From an uncultured Myxococcales bacterium (GTDB taxonomy: Bacteria > Myxococcota_A > UBA9042 > DTJE01), in NCBI GenBank assembly GCA_937975765.1, contig CALJUR010000008.1:1-64000 (forward strand): a stretch of 64,000 bases of DNA. Reading direction: 5' to 3'. Both the position numbers and the translations under genes were made by a program. Shown piece after piece: positions 32,542 through 42,400 of this stretch; position 1 is the stretch's first letter; each line of letters begins with the position of its first letter. The notes beneath the pieces are model-generated. The model saw only the letters and a program-made list of their open reading frames with translations. It made no database searches and had not been told where the DNA came from.

Positions 32542-34220
32542 GCGGCGCGCTGGACCTGGTGCTGCTGCCCTGGCGCCTGCGCGACATCCGCCGCGTGCGC
32601 GGGATCGCCGGCGTGCTGGCCCGGCACGGGTTCGCCGACGTCGCCGCCCGCATGGGGCCCGCCGCCTGGGCCCGCGGCGTCATCCGCGCGGTGCTGCGCC
32701 GCCCGAAGGCCTCCCCGGTCCCGGTGGAACGCCGCATCCGGCGGGTCCTGGAGGAACTGGGCCCGACCTTCATCAAGCTGGGACAGATGCTGGCGACGCG
32801 GCCCGACCTGGTGCCGATGGCGCTGGTGGACGAACTGAGCCGCCTGCAGGACCACGTGCCGCCCTTCCCGTTCGACGAGGTGCGCCAGATCGTCGAGGCC
32901 GAGCTGGGCCAGCCGATGGACGCCGTGTACTCGGAGGTCGATCCGGTCCCGGTGGCCGCGGCCTCGATCGCCCAGGTCCACTACGCCACGCTGAAGACCG
33001 GCGAGCCCGTCGTGATCAAGGTGCAGCGCCCCAGCCTGCACCAGCAGATCACCGGCGACCTGCGCATCCTGGCCGGCCTGGCCTCGGTGCTGGAGTCGCA
33101 CGTGCCCGAGACGCGCCCGTTCCGCCCGCGCGCCATCGTGGAGGAGTTCACGAAGTCCCTGCAGCGCGAGACCGACTTCCTGGCCGAGGCCGCCAGCATG
33201 GAGCGGTACCGGAAGATGTTCGAGGACGAGCCGGGGCTGTGCATCCCGAAGCCCTGCCTGGAGTGGACGCGCCGGCGGGTCCTGACGATGGAACGCGTCG
33301 AAGGCGTCAAGGTGACGGACGTCGAGGCCCTGAAGGCCCTGGACGTGGACCTGAAGTCCATCGTGGACCTGGGGATGCGCCTGACGCTGCGGTCGATCTT
33401 CGAGTTCGGCTTCTTCCATGCCGACCCGCACCCCGGCAATTTCTTCGTGCGCAGGGACGGCACGATCGTGCTGCTGGACTTCGGCATGATGGGCACCATC
33501 GAGCCGCGCCGCATCGACGAGATGCTGGCCTTCATGGTGGCCGTGCTGACCGGCGACGTGGACATGGTCGTGGACCAGCTGCTGGACGCGGACCTGATCG
33601 GCGACGACACGGACCTGCGCAGCCTGCGGTCGGACCTGAAGTCGATCCTGGTGCGATACGCCGACGCCAACCTGGGGTCCGTCAACGTGGCGGTCTTCAT
33701 CCAGGAGGTGATGGCGGTCAACGTGCGACACCACGTGCTGCTGCCGGCGGACCTGCTGCTGGTGGGGAAGTCCATCGCGACGATGGAGGGCATCGGCCAC
33801 CAGGTCTACCCCGAGTTCAAGCCGCTGGACGCCATCCGGCCGTACCTGACCGAGGTGTACGTGCGGCGCCTGCTGGACGCGAAGAAGCACTCGCAGGTGG
33901 TTGCGCGGTCGGTGATGGACGGGCTGAGCCTGCTGAAGGACGCGCCGTTCGACATCCGGCGACTGCTGCGCAAGATGCGGCGCGGCGAACTGACGGTGAA
34001 CCTGCGGTCGGTGGACGACGAGGCGCGGCGCCGCCACTCGACCGCGGTGGCGAACCGCGCGGTGCTGGCGGGGCTGTTCGCGACGTTCTTCTTCGGTGCG
34101 GTGGTGCTGCTGGACCAGGGCGGTACCGTGCGCACCGTGGCCGGCTGGGTGTCGGCGGGATTCTCCTGGTTGTTCTTCCTGGGTCTTCTGTGGTCCCTGG
34201 TTCGCGGGGACGGGAGGTGA
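32538..34220 (+). CDS. UbiB/ABC1/AarF family atypical kinase
   Basis: The protein has 560 residues. Family signatures are in order: the KxGQ motif in PTFIKLGQMLATRPDLVP (about 75-92), AAASIAQVHYA (Ala-rich nucleotide loop), VIKVQRPS, ERETDF-like QRETDFLAEA, and the active-site FFHADPHPGNFF followed by LLDFGMMG. Two transmembrane helices lie at the C-terminus (AVLAGLFATFFFGAVVLL and FSWLFFLGLLWSLV), as in ABC1 proteins. The family supports ubiquinone or other prenyl-lipid metabolism. No quinone biosynthesis gene is nearby, so the lipid is unknown. Confidence 0.92.
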   Translation: MSGALDLVLLPWRLRDIRRVRGIAGVLARHGFADVAARMGPAAWARGVIRAVLRRPKASPVPVERRIRRVLEELGPTFIKLGQMLATRPDLVPMALVDELSRLQDHVPPFPFDEVRQIVEAELGQPMDAVYSEVDPVPVAAASIAQVHYATLKTGEPVVIKVQRPSLHQQITGDLRILAGLASVLESHVPETRPFRPRAIVEEFTKSLQRETDFLAEAASMERYRKMFEDEPGLCIPKPCLEWTRRRVLTMERVEGVKVTDVEALKALDVDLKSIVDLGMRLTLRSIFEFGFFHADPHPGNFFVRRDGTIVLLDFGMMGTIEPRRIDEMLAFMVAVLTGDVDMVVDQLLDADLIGDDTDLRSLRSDLKSILVRYADANLGSVNVAVFIQEVMAVNVRHHVLLPADLLLVGKSIATMEGIGHQVYPEFKPLDAIRPYLTEVYVRRLLDAKKHSQVVARSVMDGLSLLKDAPFDIRRLLRKMRRGELTVNLRSVDDEARRRHSTAVANRAVLAGLFATFFFGAVVLLDQGGTVRTVAGWVSAGFSWLFFLGLLWSLVRGDGR

Positions 34221-34222
34221 CG

Positions 34223-34972
34223 ATGCGACGGTGGATCCTCGGTTCCCTGGCGGCGGCGACGGCGCTGGCCTTGCCGGGTTGCGGCATCAAGGAGGAGGTG
34301 TACCTGAAGGACACCGGCGTCCTGAAGGAGCAGATCTCCCAGCTGGAGAACGAGAAAGGCAAGTGCGTGATCGACCGCAACCGGCTGGACGCGGACAAGT
34401 CGCGGCTGCAGGCCGAACTGGCGGCTCTGGGCGGCGAGAAGAGCGCGCTGTCGGACAACCTGCGGGCGGCGCTGGCCAAGATGGAGGAACTGAAGGCGCA
34501 GGCGGAACGGCGCAAGGCGAAGATGAACGAACTGAAGGCGAAACTGCAGTCGATGGTGGCCGCGGGCCAGTTGAAGATCCGCACGGACAAGGGCCGGCTG
34601 ATCGTCGAGATGGCCGAGAAGGTGCTGTTCGACACCGGCCGGTTCAAGCTGAAGCCGGAAGGCCTGGAGGCGCTGGCCCAGTTGACCGGCATCCTGCGGA
34701 CGCTGGAGGGGCGGTCGTTCCAGGTCGCGGGGCACACCGACAACGTGGGCGCCGACGACATGAACTGGACGCTGTCGCTGAACCGGGCCCGCGAGGTCGT
34801 GCTGTACATGGTCGAGATGGGCATGCAGCCGGAGCGCCTGTCCGCGGCGGGATACGGCAAGTTCCAGCCGGTCAGCGACAACGACACGCCGGAGGGCCGC
34901 GCGCTGAACCGCCGCATCGAGATCGTGCTGGTGCCGAACATCGAGGAGATCCTCGGGTTCGGGGACGAGTAG
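34223..34972 (+). CDS. OmpA-like peptidoglycan-binding lipoprotein with coiled coil
   Basis: The protein has 249 residues, starting 2 bases after the UbiB-like stop, with GGGAGG. The lipoprotein signal ends LPGC, so Cys17 is the anchor. Residues 30-115 form a charged coiled coil. The OmpA C-terminal domain follows: VLFDTGRFKLKPEGLEAL, VAGHTDNVG and LSLNRAREVVLYMV, ending RRIEIVL. It should sit in the outer membrane and bind peptidoglycan. Similar lipoproteins with long coiled coils are found in deltaproteobacteria. Confidence 0.93.
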   Translation: MRRWILGSLAAATALALPGCGIKEEVYLKDTGVLKEQISQLENEKGKCVIDRNRLDADKSRLQAELAALGGEKSALSDNLRAALAKMEELKAQAERRKAKMNELKAKLQSMVAAGQLKIRTDKGRLIVEMAEKVLFDTGRFKLKPEGLEALAQLTGILRTLEGRSFQVAGHTDNVGADDMNWTLSLNRAREVVLYMVEMGMQPERLSAAGYGKFQPVSDNDTPEGRALNRRIEIVLVPNIEEILGFGDE

Positions 34973-35008
34973 AATCCCCCTTCAGTGGTCCTTTCGGGAG
35001 GCAGGAAG

Positions 35009-36394
35009 ATGCGAGCGATCGGTGTGTGCGTGGCGGTGGCGGCGGTGCTGGCGATGGCGCCGGCGGCGCGGGCCGCGGGGACGTGGACGGTCCAGTCGGC
35101 GAACGCCGGGAAGGGCGTCGGGCTGACGTGCGCGGTGGACGAGTCGAAGGCGTTCGCGATGGGCGCGGTGGACGACGGCCAGGGCAACAGCGTGCCGGTG
35201 CTGCTGACGACGACGAACGGCGGCGACGCGTGGACGGTGGGGCCGCTGGAGGGGCCGGTGGCCGGGGCCACGGTGTTCCTGTCGGACGCGGCGTGCGGCA
35301 CGAATGGCAAGTGCTGGGCCATGGGGATGAGCGTGGGCCAGACGTCCGGCGGAGGCTTCGACATCCGCAGCCGGTTGATCTCTTCCTCCGACGGCGGCAA
35401 GACGTGGTTCTGGCCGCAGTTGCAGTGGATCGGCAAGGACTGGATGTTCGGCAAGCTCGACCTGGTGTCGGACAACGACATGTGGCTGTCGAACGGCGCG
35501 GTGGTCATCGTCCACTCGACCGACGGCGGTGCGACCTTCAAGGCGTGGAAGGAACCGAAGCTGTCCGCGACCGAGAAGTTCAACAGCATCGCGGACACCG
35601 CGTTCCTGGACGACCAGACGGGCTTCGTCGTGAACTCGAAGTCGACCGTGGACGAGAACACCAAGGTCGAGACGATCGAGGCGGCGGGCGCCTTCGTGAA
35701 GACCACCGACGGCGGGGCGACCTGGACGGCCCTGTTCACCGGCCGGGCCGAGGCCTACGACCGGCTGGAGATGAAGGACGCGAACCACGGCTGGCTGCAG
35801 GGGCACACCACTTCCGGGATCTTCCTGCGCCGCACCCGCGACGGCGGGCAGAACTGGGAGGACGTGGCCATCCCGGCGCCGACCGGCGTGGATGCCATCA
35901 CGTCGATCGACGGGCTGTGGCTGTTCGACGCGGAGACCGGCCTGATGGTCGGCAACACGAAGGTCGGCGAGAACGCGTACACGCACGCGATCTACGAGAT
36001 CCGGAACGGCGTGCTGTCCGAGGTGCTGCCGGACCCGCTGGAGCACAACGGCTCGGTGGGGTGGATCTCCTGCACGCCCCAGCGGACCTGCTGGATCGGC
36101 ACCGGGAACCCGCAGGTGCTGAAGTACGAGGAGGAGGTCGTGGCGCCGCCCGAGGAGACCGCGACGGGCGCGGACGAGGCGTCGGTCGTCGAGCGGGACG
36201 AGGACGCGACGGCCCCGTCCGACACGGTGGCCGCGGACACGACGACGCCGAAGGACGCCGTGGTCGGCACCGACACGGGCGACAAGAAGGACGGCGGGGG
36301 CTGCACGGCCGGCGCCCTTCCGGGTGCCTCCGCCGCGATCCCGGTGCTGGCGGGCCTGTTCGCGTGGGCGATCGCCCGGCGGCGGCGTCCGTAG
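35009..36394 (+). CDS. BNR/YCF48-like repeat exported protein with MYXO-CTERM-type tail
   Basis: The protein has 461 residues, starting at ATG 35009 behind GGGAGG. A signal peptide ends AARA. Several BNR/Asp-box motifs (SSDGGKTW, STDGGATF, TTDGGATW, TRDGGQNW) predict a beta-propeller. A Thr/Asp/Glu-rich linker precedes the end: GGGCTAG, a hydrophobic stretch and RRRR. That arrangement is the MYXO-CTERM sorting signal, in which the protein is thought to be processed and lipid-linked at the Cys and carried to the cell surface. Ligand unknown. An alternative is a plain C-terminal membrane anchor. Confidence 0.88.
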   Translation: MRAIGVCVAVAAVLAMAPAARAAGTWTVQSANAGKGVGLTCAVDESKAFAMGAVDDGQGNSVPVLLTTTNGGDAWTVGPLEGPVAGATVFLSDAACGTNGKCWAMGMSVGQTSGGGFDIRSRLISSSDGGKTWFWPQLQWIGKDWMFGKLDLVSDNDMWLSNGAVVIVHSTDGGATFKAWKEPKLSATEKFNSIADTAFLDDQTGFVVNSKSTVDENTKVETIEAAGAFVKTTDGGATWTALFTGRAEAYDRLEMKDANHGWLQGHTTSGIFLRRTRDGGQNWEDVAIPAPTGVDAITSIDGLWLFDAETGLMVGNTKVGENAYTHAIYEIRNGVLSEVLPDPLEHNGSVGWISCTPQRTCWIGTGNPQVLKYEEEVVAPPEETATGADEASVVERDEDATAPSDTVAADTTTPKDAVVGTDTGDKKDGGGCTAGALPGASAAIPVLAGLFAWAIARRRRP

Positions 36395-36430
36395 GAACCG
36401 GGGCCCCTTCCGCCCCCCCCCACGGACTTT

Positions 36431-38749
36431 CTAGATCCCGATCCCGCAGACGGTCTTGCAGCCCAGCAGCGTGGCCGCACACTTCCCGCACGAGCAGCAG
36501 ATGGGGGCCAGGCCGGTACACGGGGCGCCCAGCTTGCCGCATTCGCACTTGCCGGACACGCACCGATGGCCGTCCGTGCAGGCGTCGGTGCGCCCGCACA
36601 TGCAGACCGGCTTCGGGATGAAGTCGTCGGACTCGCTGCAGAGGTTGGCGGTCTCCTTGTCGCAGGTGGTGCAGTAGCGGCGCGTCGTCGAGGTGCAGCA
36701 CCCGCAGGTGCCGTCGCCCAGGCAGTCCGGGTTGGGTTGAACGTCGCACTGGTACTTCGGTCCCGACACGCATTGACCGTTGTCGCAGGTGTCGGGACCC
36801 GTGCAATCGACCCCGTCGCTGCAGGTCTCGGTGTTGCCCGCGTGCAGGCAGCCCTTCCCGGCATCGCACGAGTCGGTGGTGCAGACGTTTCCGTCGTTGC
36901 AGACGGTCGTGGCGCCGGCCACGCACAGGCCCGCCGAGCAGCGGGCCGGGGCCACCCAGTTGCTGCTGGTGTCGCAGTAGGGATCCGCGCAGATCGCGGT
37001 GTTGTTCTTGTGGACGCATCCCTTGACAGGGTCGCACGAGTCGTCGGTGCAGACGTCCCCGTCGTCGCAGTTCAGCGGCGCCCCACCCGTGCACACCTTG
37101 TTCTGGCACGTGTCGTGCGTGGTGCAGGTGTTGCCGTCGTCGCACTTGCCGGTCCGGGCCGGGTAGGTGCAGCCCTGGCCCGGCTGGCAGGCGTCGTCGG
37201 TGCACGGGTTGTCGTCGCTGGCGCACACGATGGCGGTGCCCTTGCAGGCGAGGTCCGCGCACGTGTCGCCGGAGGTGCACGGGTCGCCGTCGTCGCAGGG
37301 CCGGGTGTTGGGCTTGTGCACGCAGCCGCTGTCCGCGTTGCACCCGTCGTCGGTGCACGGGTTGCCGTCGTCGCAGTTCACCGGCGTCCCGGCGCACTGC
37401 CCGGCCGAGCAGGTGTCGTTGTCGGTGCACACCGTGCCGTCGTCGCAGGACAGGGTGTTCGGCGTGTGGGTGCACTGCTGGCTCTGGGTATCGCACGAGT
37501 CGGTGGTGCAGATCTCGCCGTCGTCGCAGTTCAGGCCGACGCCCTTGCACTTCCCGGACAGGCACTTGTCATCGGACGTGCAGGGGTTGCCGTCGTCGCA
37601 GGGGATGTTGTCCTGGAGAGGCGTGTGCCCGCATCCGGTGACGGTGTCGCACGAGTCCTGGCTGCAGGGGTTCTCGTCGTCGCAGTCCACCGGGCCCCTC
37701 GGGGTGCAGTTGCCATCCAGGCATCGGTCGCCGACGGTACAGGCGTTGCCATCGCTGCACACCACGCCGTCCTGCCCGGGTGGGAACGAGCAGCCGCTGG
37801 CCGGCAGGCACTTGTCGACCGTGCAGGAGTTCTGGTCGTCGCACACCACCACGGTCGGGCCGATGCACTTCCCCCCGGTGCAGTAGTCGCCGGTGGTGCA
37901 GGCGTTGCCGTCGTCGCAGGGCTGGTCCTCCAGCGGGCTGTGGCGGCAGACGCCCCCCGTGACGCACTCGTCCAGCGTGCAGGCGTTGCCGTCGTTGCAG
38001 TCCTTCTGGGCGCCGACGCACGTCCCGTTCGAGCAGGTGTCGTTGTCGGTGCAGTCGTTCGCGTCGTCGCAGAACGCGGTGTTGTTCGTGAAGACGCAGC
38101 CCGTGGCCGGGTCGCACGTGTCCGTGGTGCAGACCTTCGCGTCGTCGCAGACGATCCCGGTGCCGCCGATGCACGCGCCATCCTGGCACGTCTCCCCGGT
38201 GGTGCAGGCGTCGCCGTCGTCGCAGGCGCCCGTCACCGGCGTGTTGGAGCACCCGGCGTCGGGATCGCAGGAATCGTGGGTGCAGGGATTGTGGTCGTCG
38301 CACGGGTCCACCAGCCCGGGCGTGCAGACACCGTTGTCGCACTTGTCGCCCGAGTTGCACGGGTTCCCGTCGTCGCAGTCCGCGTGGTTCTTGACGAAAG
38401 TGCACCCGGAATCCGGGTCGCACTGGTCGTCGGTGCACGGGTTCCGGTCGTCGCAGAACGGTCGCCACTTGCAGGTCATCGACTCGGTGTCGCAGCGATC
38501 GATCGTGCACAGGTTGTCGTCGTCGCAGTCGTCGTCGGTCTCGCACACCTGCGGGCCGGTGTCGACGACGACGTCCTGCACCTCCCCGGTGACCTCGGCT
38601 TCCACCTGGGCCTGGTCGCCCGGGCTTGTCTCGGTGCCGGGATCGGGATTCCCGAAGTCCGGGGGCGTCACGTTGACGCCGCCGCAGGCGGCCATTGCCA
38701 GGACCCCCACGCAGGACAGGAGGAACGTGCACGGATGGCGGGCGACCAT
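36431..38749 (-). CDS. Cys-rich lipoprotein with tandem CDDGNxCT repeats
   Basis: The protein has 772 residues from ATG 38749 (GAGG upstream). The signal ends AMAAC, so it is a lipoprotein. After an acidic segment come tandem Cys units of about 20-25 residues. Typical units read CDDGNPCTDDQCDPDSGC and CDDGNACTTGDYC, alternating between two forms. They resemble the Dictyostelium CTDC-type repeat found in large surface proteins of myxobacteria. The last 60 residues form a different Cys-rich domain (CMCGRTDACTDGHRCVSGKC, then PICCSCGKC). The Asp/Cys pattern suggests disulfides and Ca2+ binding. Role unknown. Confidence 0.88.
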   Translation of the reverse strand: MVARHPCTFLLSCVGVLAMAACGGVNVTPPDFGNPDPGTETSPGDQAQVEAEVTGEVQDVVVDTGPQVCETDDDCDDDNLCTIDRCDTESMTCKWRPFCDDRNPCTDDQCDPDSGCTFVKNHADCDDGNPCNSGDKCDNGVCTPGLVDPCDDHNPCTHDSCDPDAGCSNTPVTGACDDGDACTTGETCQDGACIGGTGIVCDDAKVCTTDTCDPATGCVFTNNTAFCDDANDCTDNDTCSNGTCVGAQKDCNDGNACTLDECVTGGVCRHSPLEDQPCDDGNACTTGDYCTGGKCIGPTVVVCDDQNSCTVDKCLPASGCSFPPGQDGVVCSDGNACTVGDRCLDGNCTPRGPVDCDDENPCSQDSCDTVTGCGHTPLQDNIPCDDGNPCTSDDKCLSGKCKGVGLNCDDGEICTTDSCDTQSQQCTHTPNTLSCDDGTVCTDNDTCSAGQCAGTPVNCDDGNPCTDDGCNADSGCVHKPNTRPCDDGDPCTSGDTCADLACKGTAIVCASDDNPCTDDACQPGQGCTYPARTGKCDDGNTCTTHDTCQNKVCTGGAPLNCDDGDVCTDDSCDPVKGCVHKNNTAICADPYCDTSSNWVAPARCSAGLCVAGATTVCNDGNVCTTDSCDAGKGCLHAGNTETCSDGVDCTGPDTCDNGQCVSGPKYQCDVQPNPDCLGDGTCGCCTSTTRRYCTTCDKETANLCSESDDFIPKPVCMCGRTDACTDGHRCVSGKCECGKLGAPCTGLAPICCSCGKCAATLLGCKTVCGIGI

Positions 38750-38777
38750 GTCGATACCTCGCGAAACCGATGCCGTC

Positions 38778-38806
38778 ATTCTACGGGAAGGACCGCGGGA
38801 CGCCAA
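38778..38806 (-). promoter_or_regulatory. Sigma-70-like promoter of the CDDGN-repeat lipoprotein
   Basis: On the minus strand TTGGCG (38806-38801) and TAGAAT (38783-38778) are spaced by 17 bases, about 28 bases before the ATG. Confidence 0.55.
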
Positions 38807-38853
38807 GGACCCCGGGGGGTGCCTCGGTGGGGACAGCCGCTGGGGCCGGGAGA

Positions 38854-39414
38854 TCACAGCGGCGCGCCCGCGTCAATCCACTCGCGAAGGGCCTGCAGGA
38901 AGGCGGCCGAGGGGGGTTCCTGATCCTGGACCTTCAAGGTCATGTCCGACACCGCGGCCTCGTCGCAGGTGCCCTGGCCGGTGGCCGAGAAGGTCGCACG
39001 GACCGTCTCGTCCAGGACGGCGGCCAGCAGGCTGGCCGGGTAGGTGCTGTCGATGAACCGGACCCCGTTGCAATCCTGCTGGTTGCCGGACAGGCCGGAT
39101 GCCGTGCCGCCGGTCAGCGTGTCGTACGCGGCCTGGAGGGTGCTGAAGTCCAGCGTCGTTTCCGTGGTGCTGGTGCGCCCGGGAGCCGTCGGGGCATGGC
39201 ACTCGACGCACTTCTGCAGGTAGCTATCGTACAGGGGGTGGAACGTCGGGCTGGCCGGCGTGTCCTGCTGCACGGCGTCCGTCCCGGTCACGTCCTCCGA
39301 GTCCACCGGCGTGCAGGCGACCAGGGCCAGTGCCAGGGCCAGCGTCGCCGCCGGCGCGAAGGACGGGACCCGGCGAATCATCGCGGAACGGGAACGGTGC
39401 ATGCGGTCCGTCAT
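38854..39414 (-). CDS. Cytochrome-c-like lipoprotein with one CXXCH
   Basis: The protein has 186 residues. Its ATG overlaps the previous stop (ATGA). The lipobox ends LVAC (Cys34). A single haem-binding motif, CVECH at 69-73, is followed by APTAPGR, a context seen in small c-type cytochromes of the planctomycete type. A distal Met or His is not obvious. The rest contains TLDFSTLQAAYDTLTGG and a C-terminal ALREWIDAGAPL, also familiar from such domains. It is the last gene of the five-gene operon. Electron partner unknown. Confidence 0.8.
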   Translation of the reverse strand: MTDRMHRSRSAMIRRVPSFAPAATLALALALVACTPVDSEDVTGTDAVQQDTPASPTFHPLYDSYLQKCVECHAPTAPGRTSTTETTLDFSTLQAAYDTLTGGTASGLSGNQQDCNGVRFIDSTYPASLLAAVLDETVRATFSATGQGTCDEAAVSDMTLKVQDQEPPSAAFLQALREWIDAGAPL

Positions 39415-42400
39415 GGTTTTCCTCCAGGGGCGTGCCGGGGGGCGTCGATTCCCTCCGGGTTGCCCAGTTGCCACAGCGATGCAAGAACCCCCAGCCGGAA
39501 ACGATCGGCCTCGCGCGCCGGGGTGCGGTGCGCGGACAGGAACGCGTGGGCACGGGCGAGGTCCCGGCCCAGGGTCGCGTCGGGCGGTTGCGCCGGCAGG
39601 CCCAGCAGCAGGATCGCCGCCGCCCGGCCTTGCAGGACCCGGGTCTCGGCGTTCGGGAAGGGCGTGCCGGTGCGCCGGCCGTACTCGCGGGCCCGGGCCA
39701 GCGCCGCCGCCGCCCGTTTCCGGAAGCCGTCGGGGTCCTTCGCCCGCCACGCCAGTTCGGCCCGCCGCCAGCCCGCCTCGGCCAGGCCCAGGAGATCCTC
39801 GTCGAGGTCCAGTCGTTCCAGCCGTTGCCGGCGCAGTTCGGCCTCCTCGTCGACCCGGCGCGCGGCGTCCTGCAGGCGACCCGCGTCCTGCAGCGCACGG
39901 GCTTCCAGGGACGTCGCCAGGATCTCCAGGTCGACGGGGTCGAACAGGCGCGGGGAGGCGGCGCGGCCCGGGAACGCGGGCGGGGCCGGGGGAAGGGCCT
40001 TCCGGCCGTGGAAGTACTGCCGGGCCCGGGCCAGCGCGTCGATCGCCTGGGCCGGGCGCGCGTCCGCCAGCATCGCCGCGCCCGACGACAGGTCCAGCCG
40101 GGCCAGGTTCAGTGCGCCGACCGGCGTCGAGGCCGTCGCCTCGACGTGCGGGCGCAGGCGGGCATACAGGTCCGCCGCCCGGGCCGCACGCCCCGCGACC
40201 AGGGCGAGCAGGGCGGCGCGATCGAGCGCCGGGGGCAGGTGGGCCGCCATCGCGGGGCGCGACTCCACGAGGGCCAGCGCGCGGTCGGCCTCGTCGGCGG
40301 CCTCGGCATCCCGATCCGACAGGAACAGGCACCGGGCCCGGGCGACCCGCAGGGACAACTCGGCCGCCGGAGTCGCGAAGGGCAGGCGCACCCGCTCGTC
40401 CAGCAGCCGCAGGGACGCTGCGGCATTCCCCAGCGACGCGTGCAGCAGGCCGGATTCCAGCAGGACGGCCGCACGCGCGCGGGGGGAGTCCCGGGCGAGG
40501 TCCAGCGCCAGCGTGTAGGCCGACGAAGCCGTCACCGCCGCCTGCGCGTCGCCGGTCCTCAGGTGCCTCGCGTGGGCCAGGAAGCCCCGCAGCAGGTGGA
40601 TCTCCCAGTCGTTCGGACGGGCCCTGGCGGCCGGTCGCGCCCACTCCTCGGCCTGCCGCAGGGAGGCCAGGGCCTTTTCCGGGTCGCCGCCCACCGGCAG
40701 GTCCAGGGCGATGCGGAACGCGCGCACGAACGCCGGTGTCGGGTCGTCCGGATCGCCCTGGAACCGCTTCGCGTACAGCGTGTCCAGGTCGTCCTTCCCC
40801 TCGGCCAGCCGCGCCTGGACGAACCCCTCGTGCGCCTCCAGGGCGCCGGTCTGAAGGGTCACCTCGTGGAAGCGCCCGCGGGCGTCCGGGAAGTTCCCGT
40901 CGGCGAAGTCTCCCCAGGCCCGGTCCAGGACCACCGCACGGTACAGGGCCTTCGCGGTCTCGCGGTCCGTGGAGTCGGCGCGCACGCCGGAGGCCCAGGT
41001 GTTGACGAAATCGTAGGTGACGGGCTCGGCGTCCGCCGCGGCGGCCCGTCGTGCCGTCGCCAGGGCCAGGACCCGCCGCCGATCGGGGTCCTTGTTCTCA
41101 CGGTACAGTTCGAGGACCGCCTTGCGGACCTCCTCGGGATCGCCGCCCGCCAGGCCTTGCAGGCGCCGATCGAGGTCCAGCCGGAACGCCAGGTCGGATC
41201 CCGGATCCAGCCCCTTGCGGGCCTCCTCCAGCACCGGGATGCGCCGGGCGGCAGGCAGCCCGCGAAGCAGGTCCTCGACCTGCCGCCCGGCGAACGCCAG
41301 GCGGTCCGGGGCCTCCAGGGCGGGATGCCGGGAGAGGGAGGCGTACAGTTCCCGCAGGCGGCCCCGGCTGCCGTCGGCCCGGAAGAGGTCGACGGCGCGG
41401 CGCGCGGCCAGCCGGACCAGGTCCGGATCCTCCAGGGAGACGGGGTCCACCGTGTCGAACGCGCGGCGCGCGGCCGCCTCGTCGCCGGCCGAGTCCAGGA
41501 TCTCCGACAGCGCCAGGCGGGCCAGGGGGACCGGCGTGCCAGCGGACTCCGCCAGGGGACGCATCCGATCCGCGCGGGACCGTGCCAGGGACAGGAATCG
41601 CGCCTCGGGCATGGCGCCTCGCAGGAAGCGCTGCTCGTCCCGGCGGTGTTCGACCAGTTCCAGCAGGGCGTCCGCCTCCGACGTCTCCGACCCGGGGCGG
41701 GCGGCCTTGCGGAGGGACCGCGCGTGGTGGTTCGCCGACAGCAGGTCCCCGGCGTCGGCCTCGGCGAAGGCCAGGGAGCGCAGGCGCCGGTGCCGGGACG
41801 CGGGGTCCGGGTCCTTGCGCAGGGCGGTCGCCATCAGCATCAGGCGCTCCCAGGGATCGCGGGCGTGGCGCAGCCGGGCGTCCAGCCGGTCGAGGCCCCA
41901 GCCGGGCGGCACCGAGCCGTCGAGCGGCAGCCGGTAGACGTCCAGGGACCCCTCGTGGCTGCACGTGACGAACAGGAAATCGCGGCCCGGGGAGGGATAC
42001 TGGCAACTCCAGGCGGCGGAGGTCAACTGCTGGGGGACGGCGCCGGTGGACGGCATCCCGCTGTCCGCGTCCAGGGACACCCGGAAGACCACGCCGTGGT
42101 CCGACGCATCGATCGACCCGTCGCTGCTGGTGTCGTTGCGATACTGGGTGAAGTACAGCCACTTCCCGTCGGCGGAGAAGGCCGGGAACCCGGTGGCGCC
42201 GGGCAGGTCCGGGCTGAAGGGACGTGCGGGCTCCTTGCGGTCCAGCCGCTGGAACTCCAGGCTGCTGGCCGTCCGGGGGTCGAACGTGACGCCAACGCCG
42301 GCCTGCGCCCTCGCCAGCGGCAGGTACGCCAGCATCGACCCGTCGGGGGAAACTGCCGGGGTCGACAGGCTGCGGTCCACGACCACCGTGCCGGCACCGC

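Noticed and set aside
36431..38749. CRISPR-like periodicity
   Set aside because: The repeats are degenerate at DNA level, keep reading frame and encode Cys-rich units. They have no spacer structure.
36566..38923. 785-codon plus-strand frame opposite the CDDGN-repeat gene
   Set aside because: Repeats of VAVVAG-type residues merely mirror the repetitive opposite strand. No signal peptide or ribosome site.
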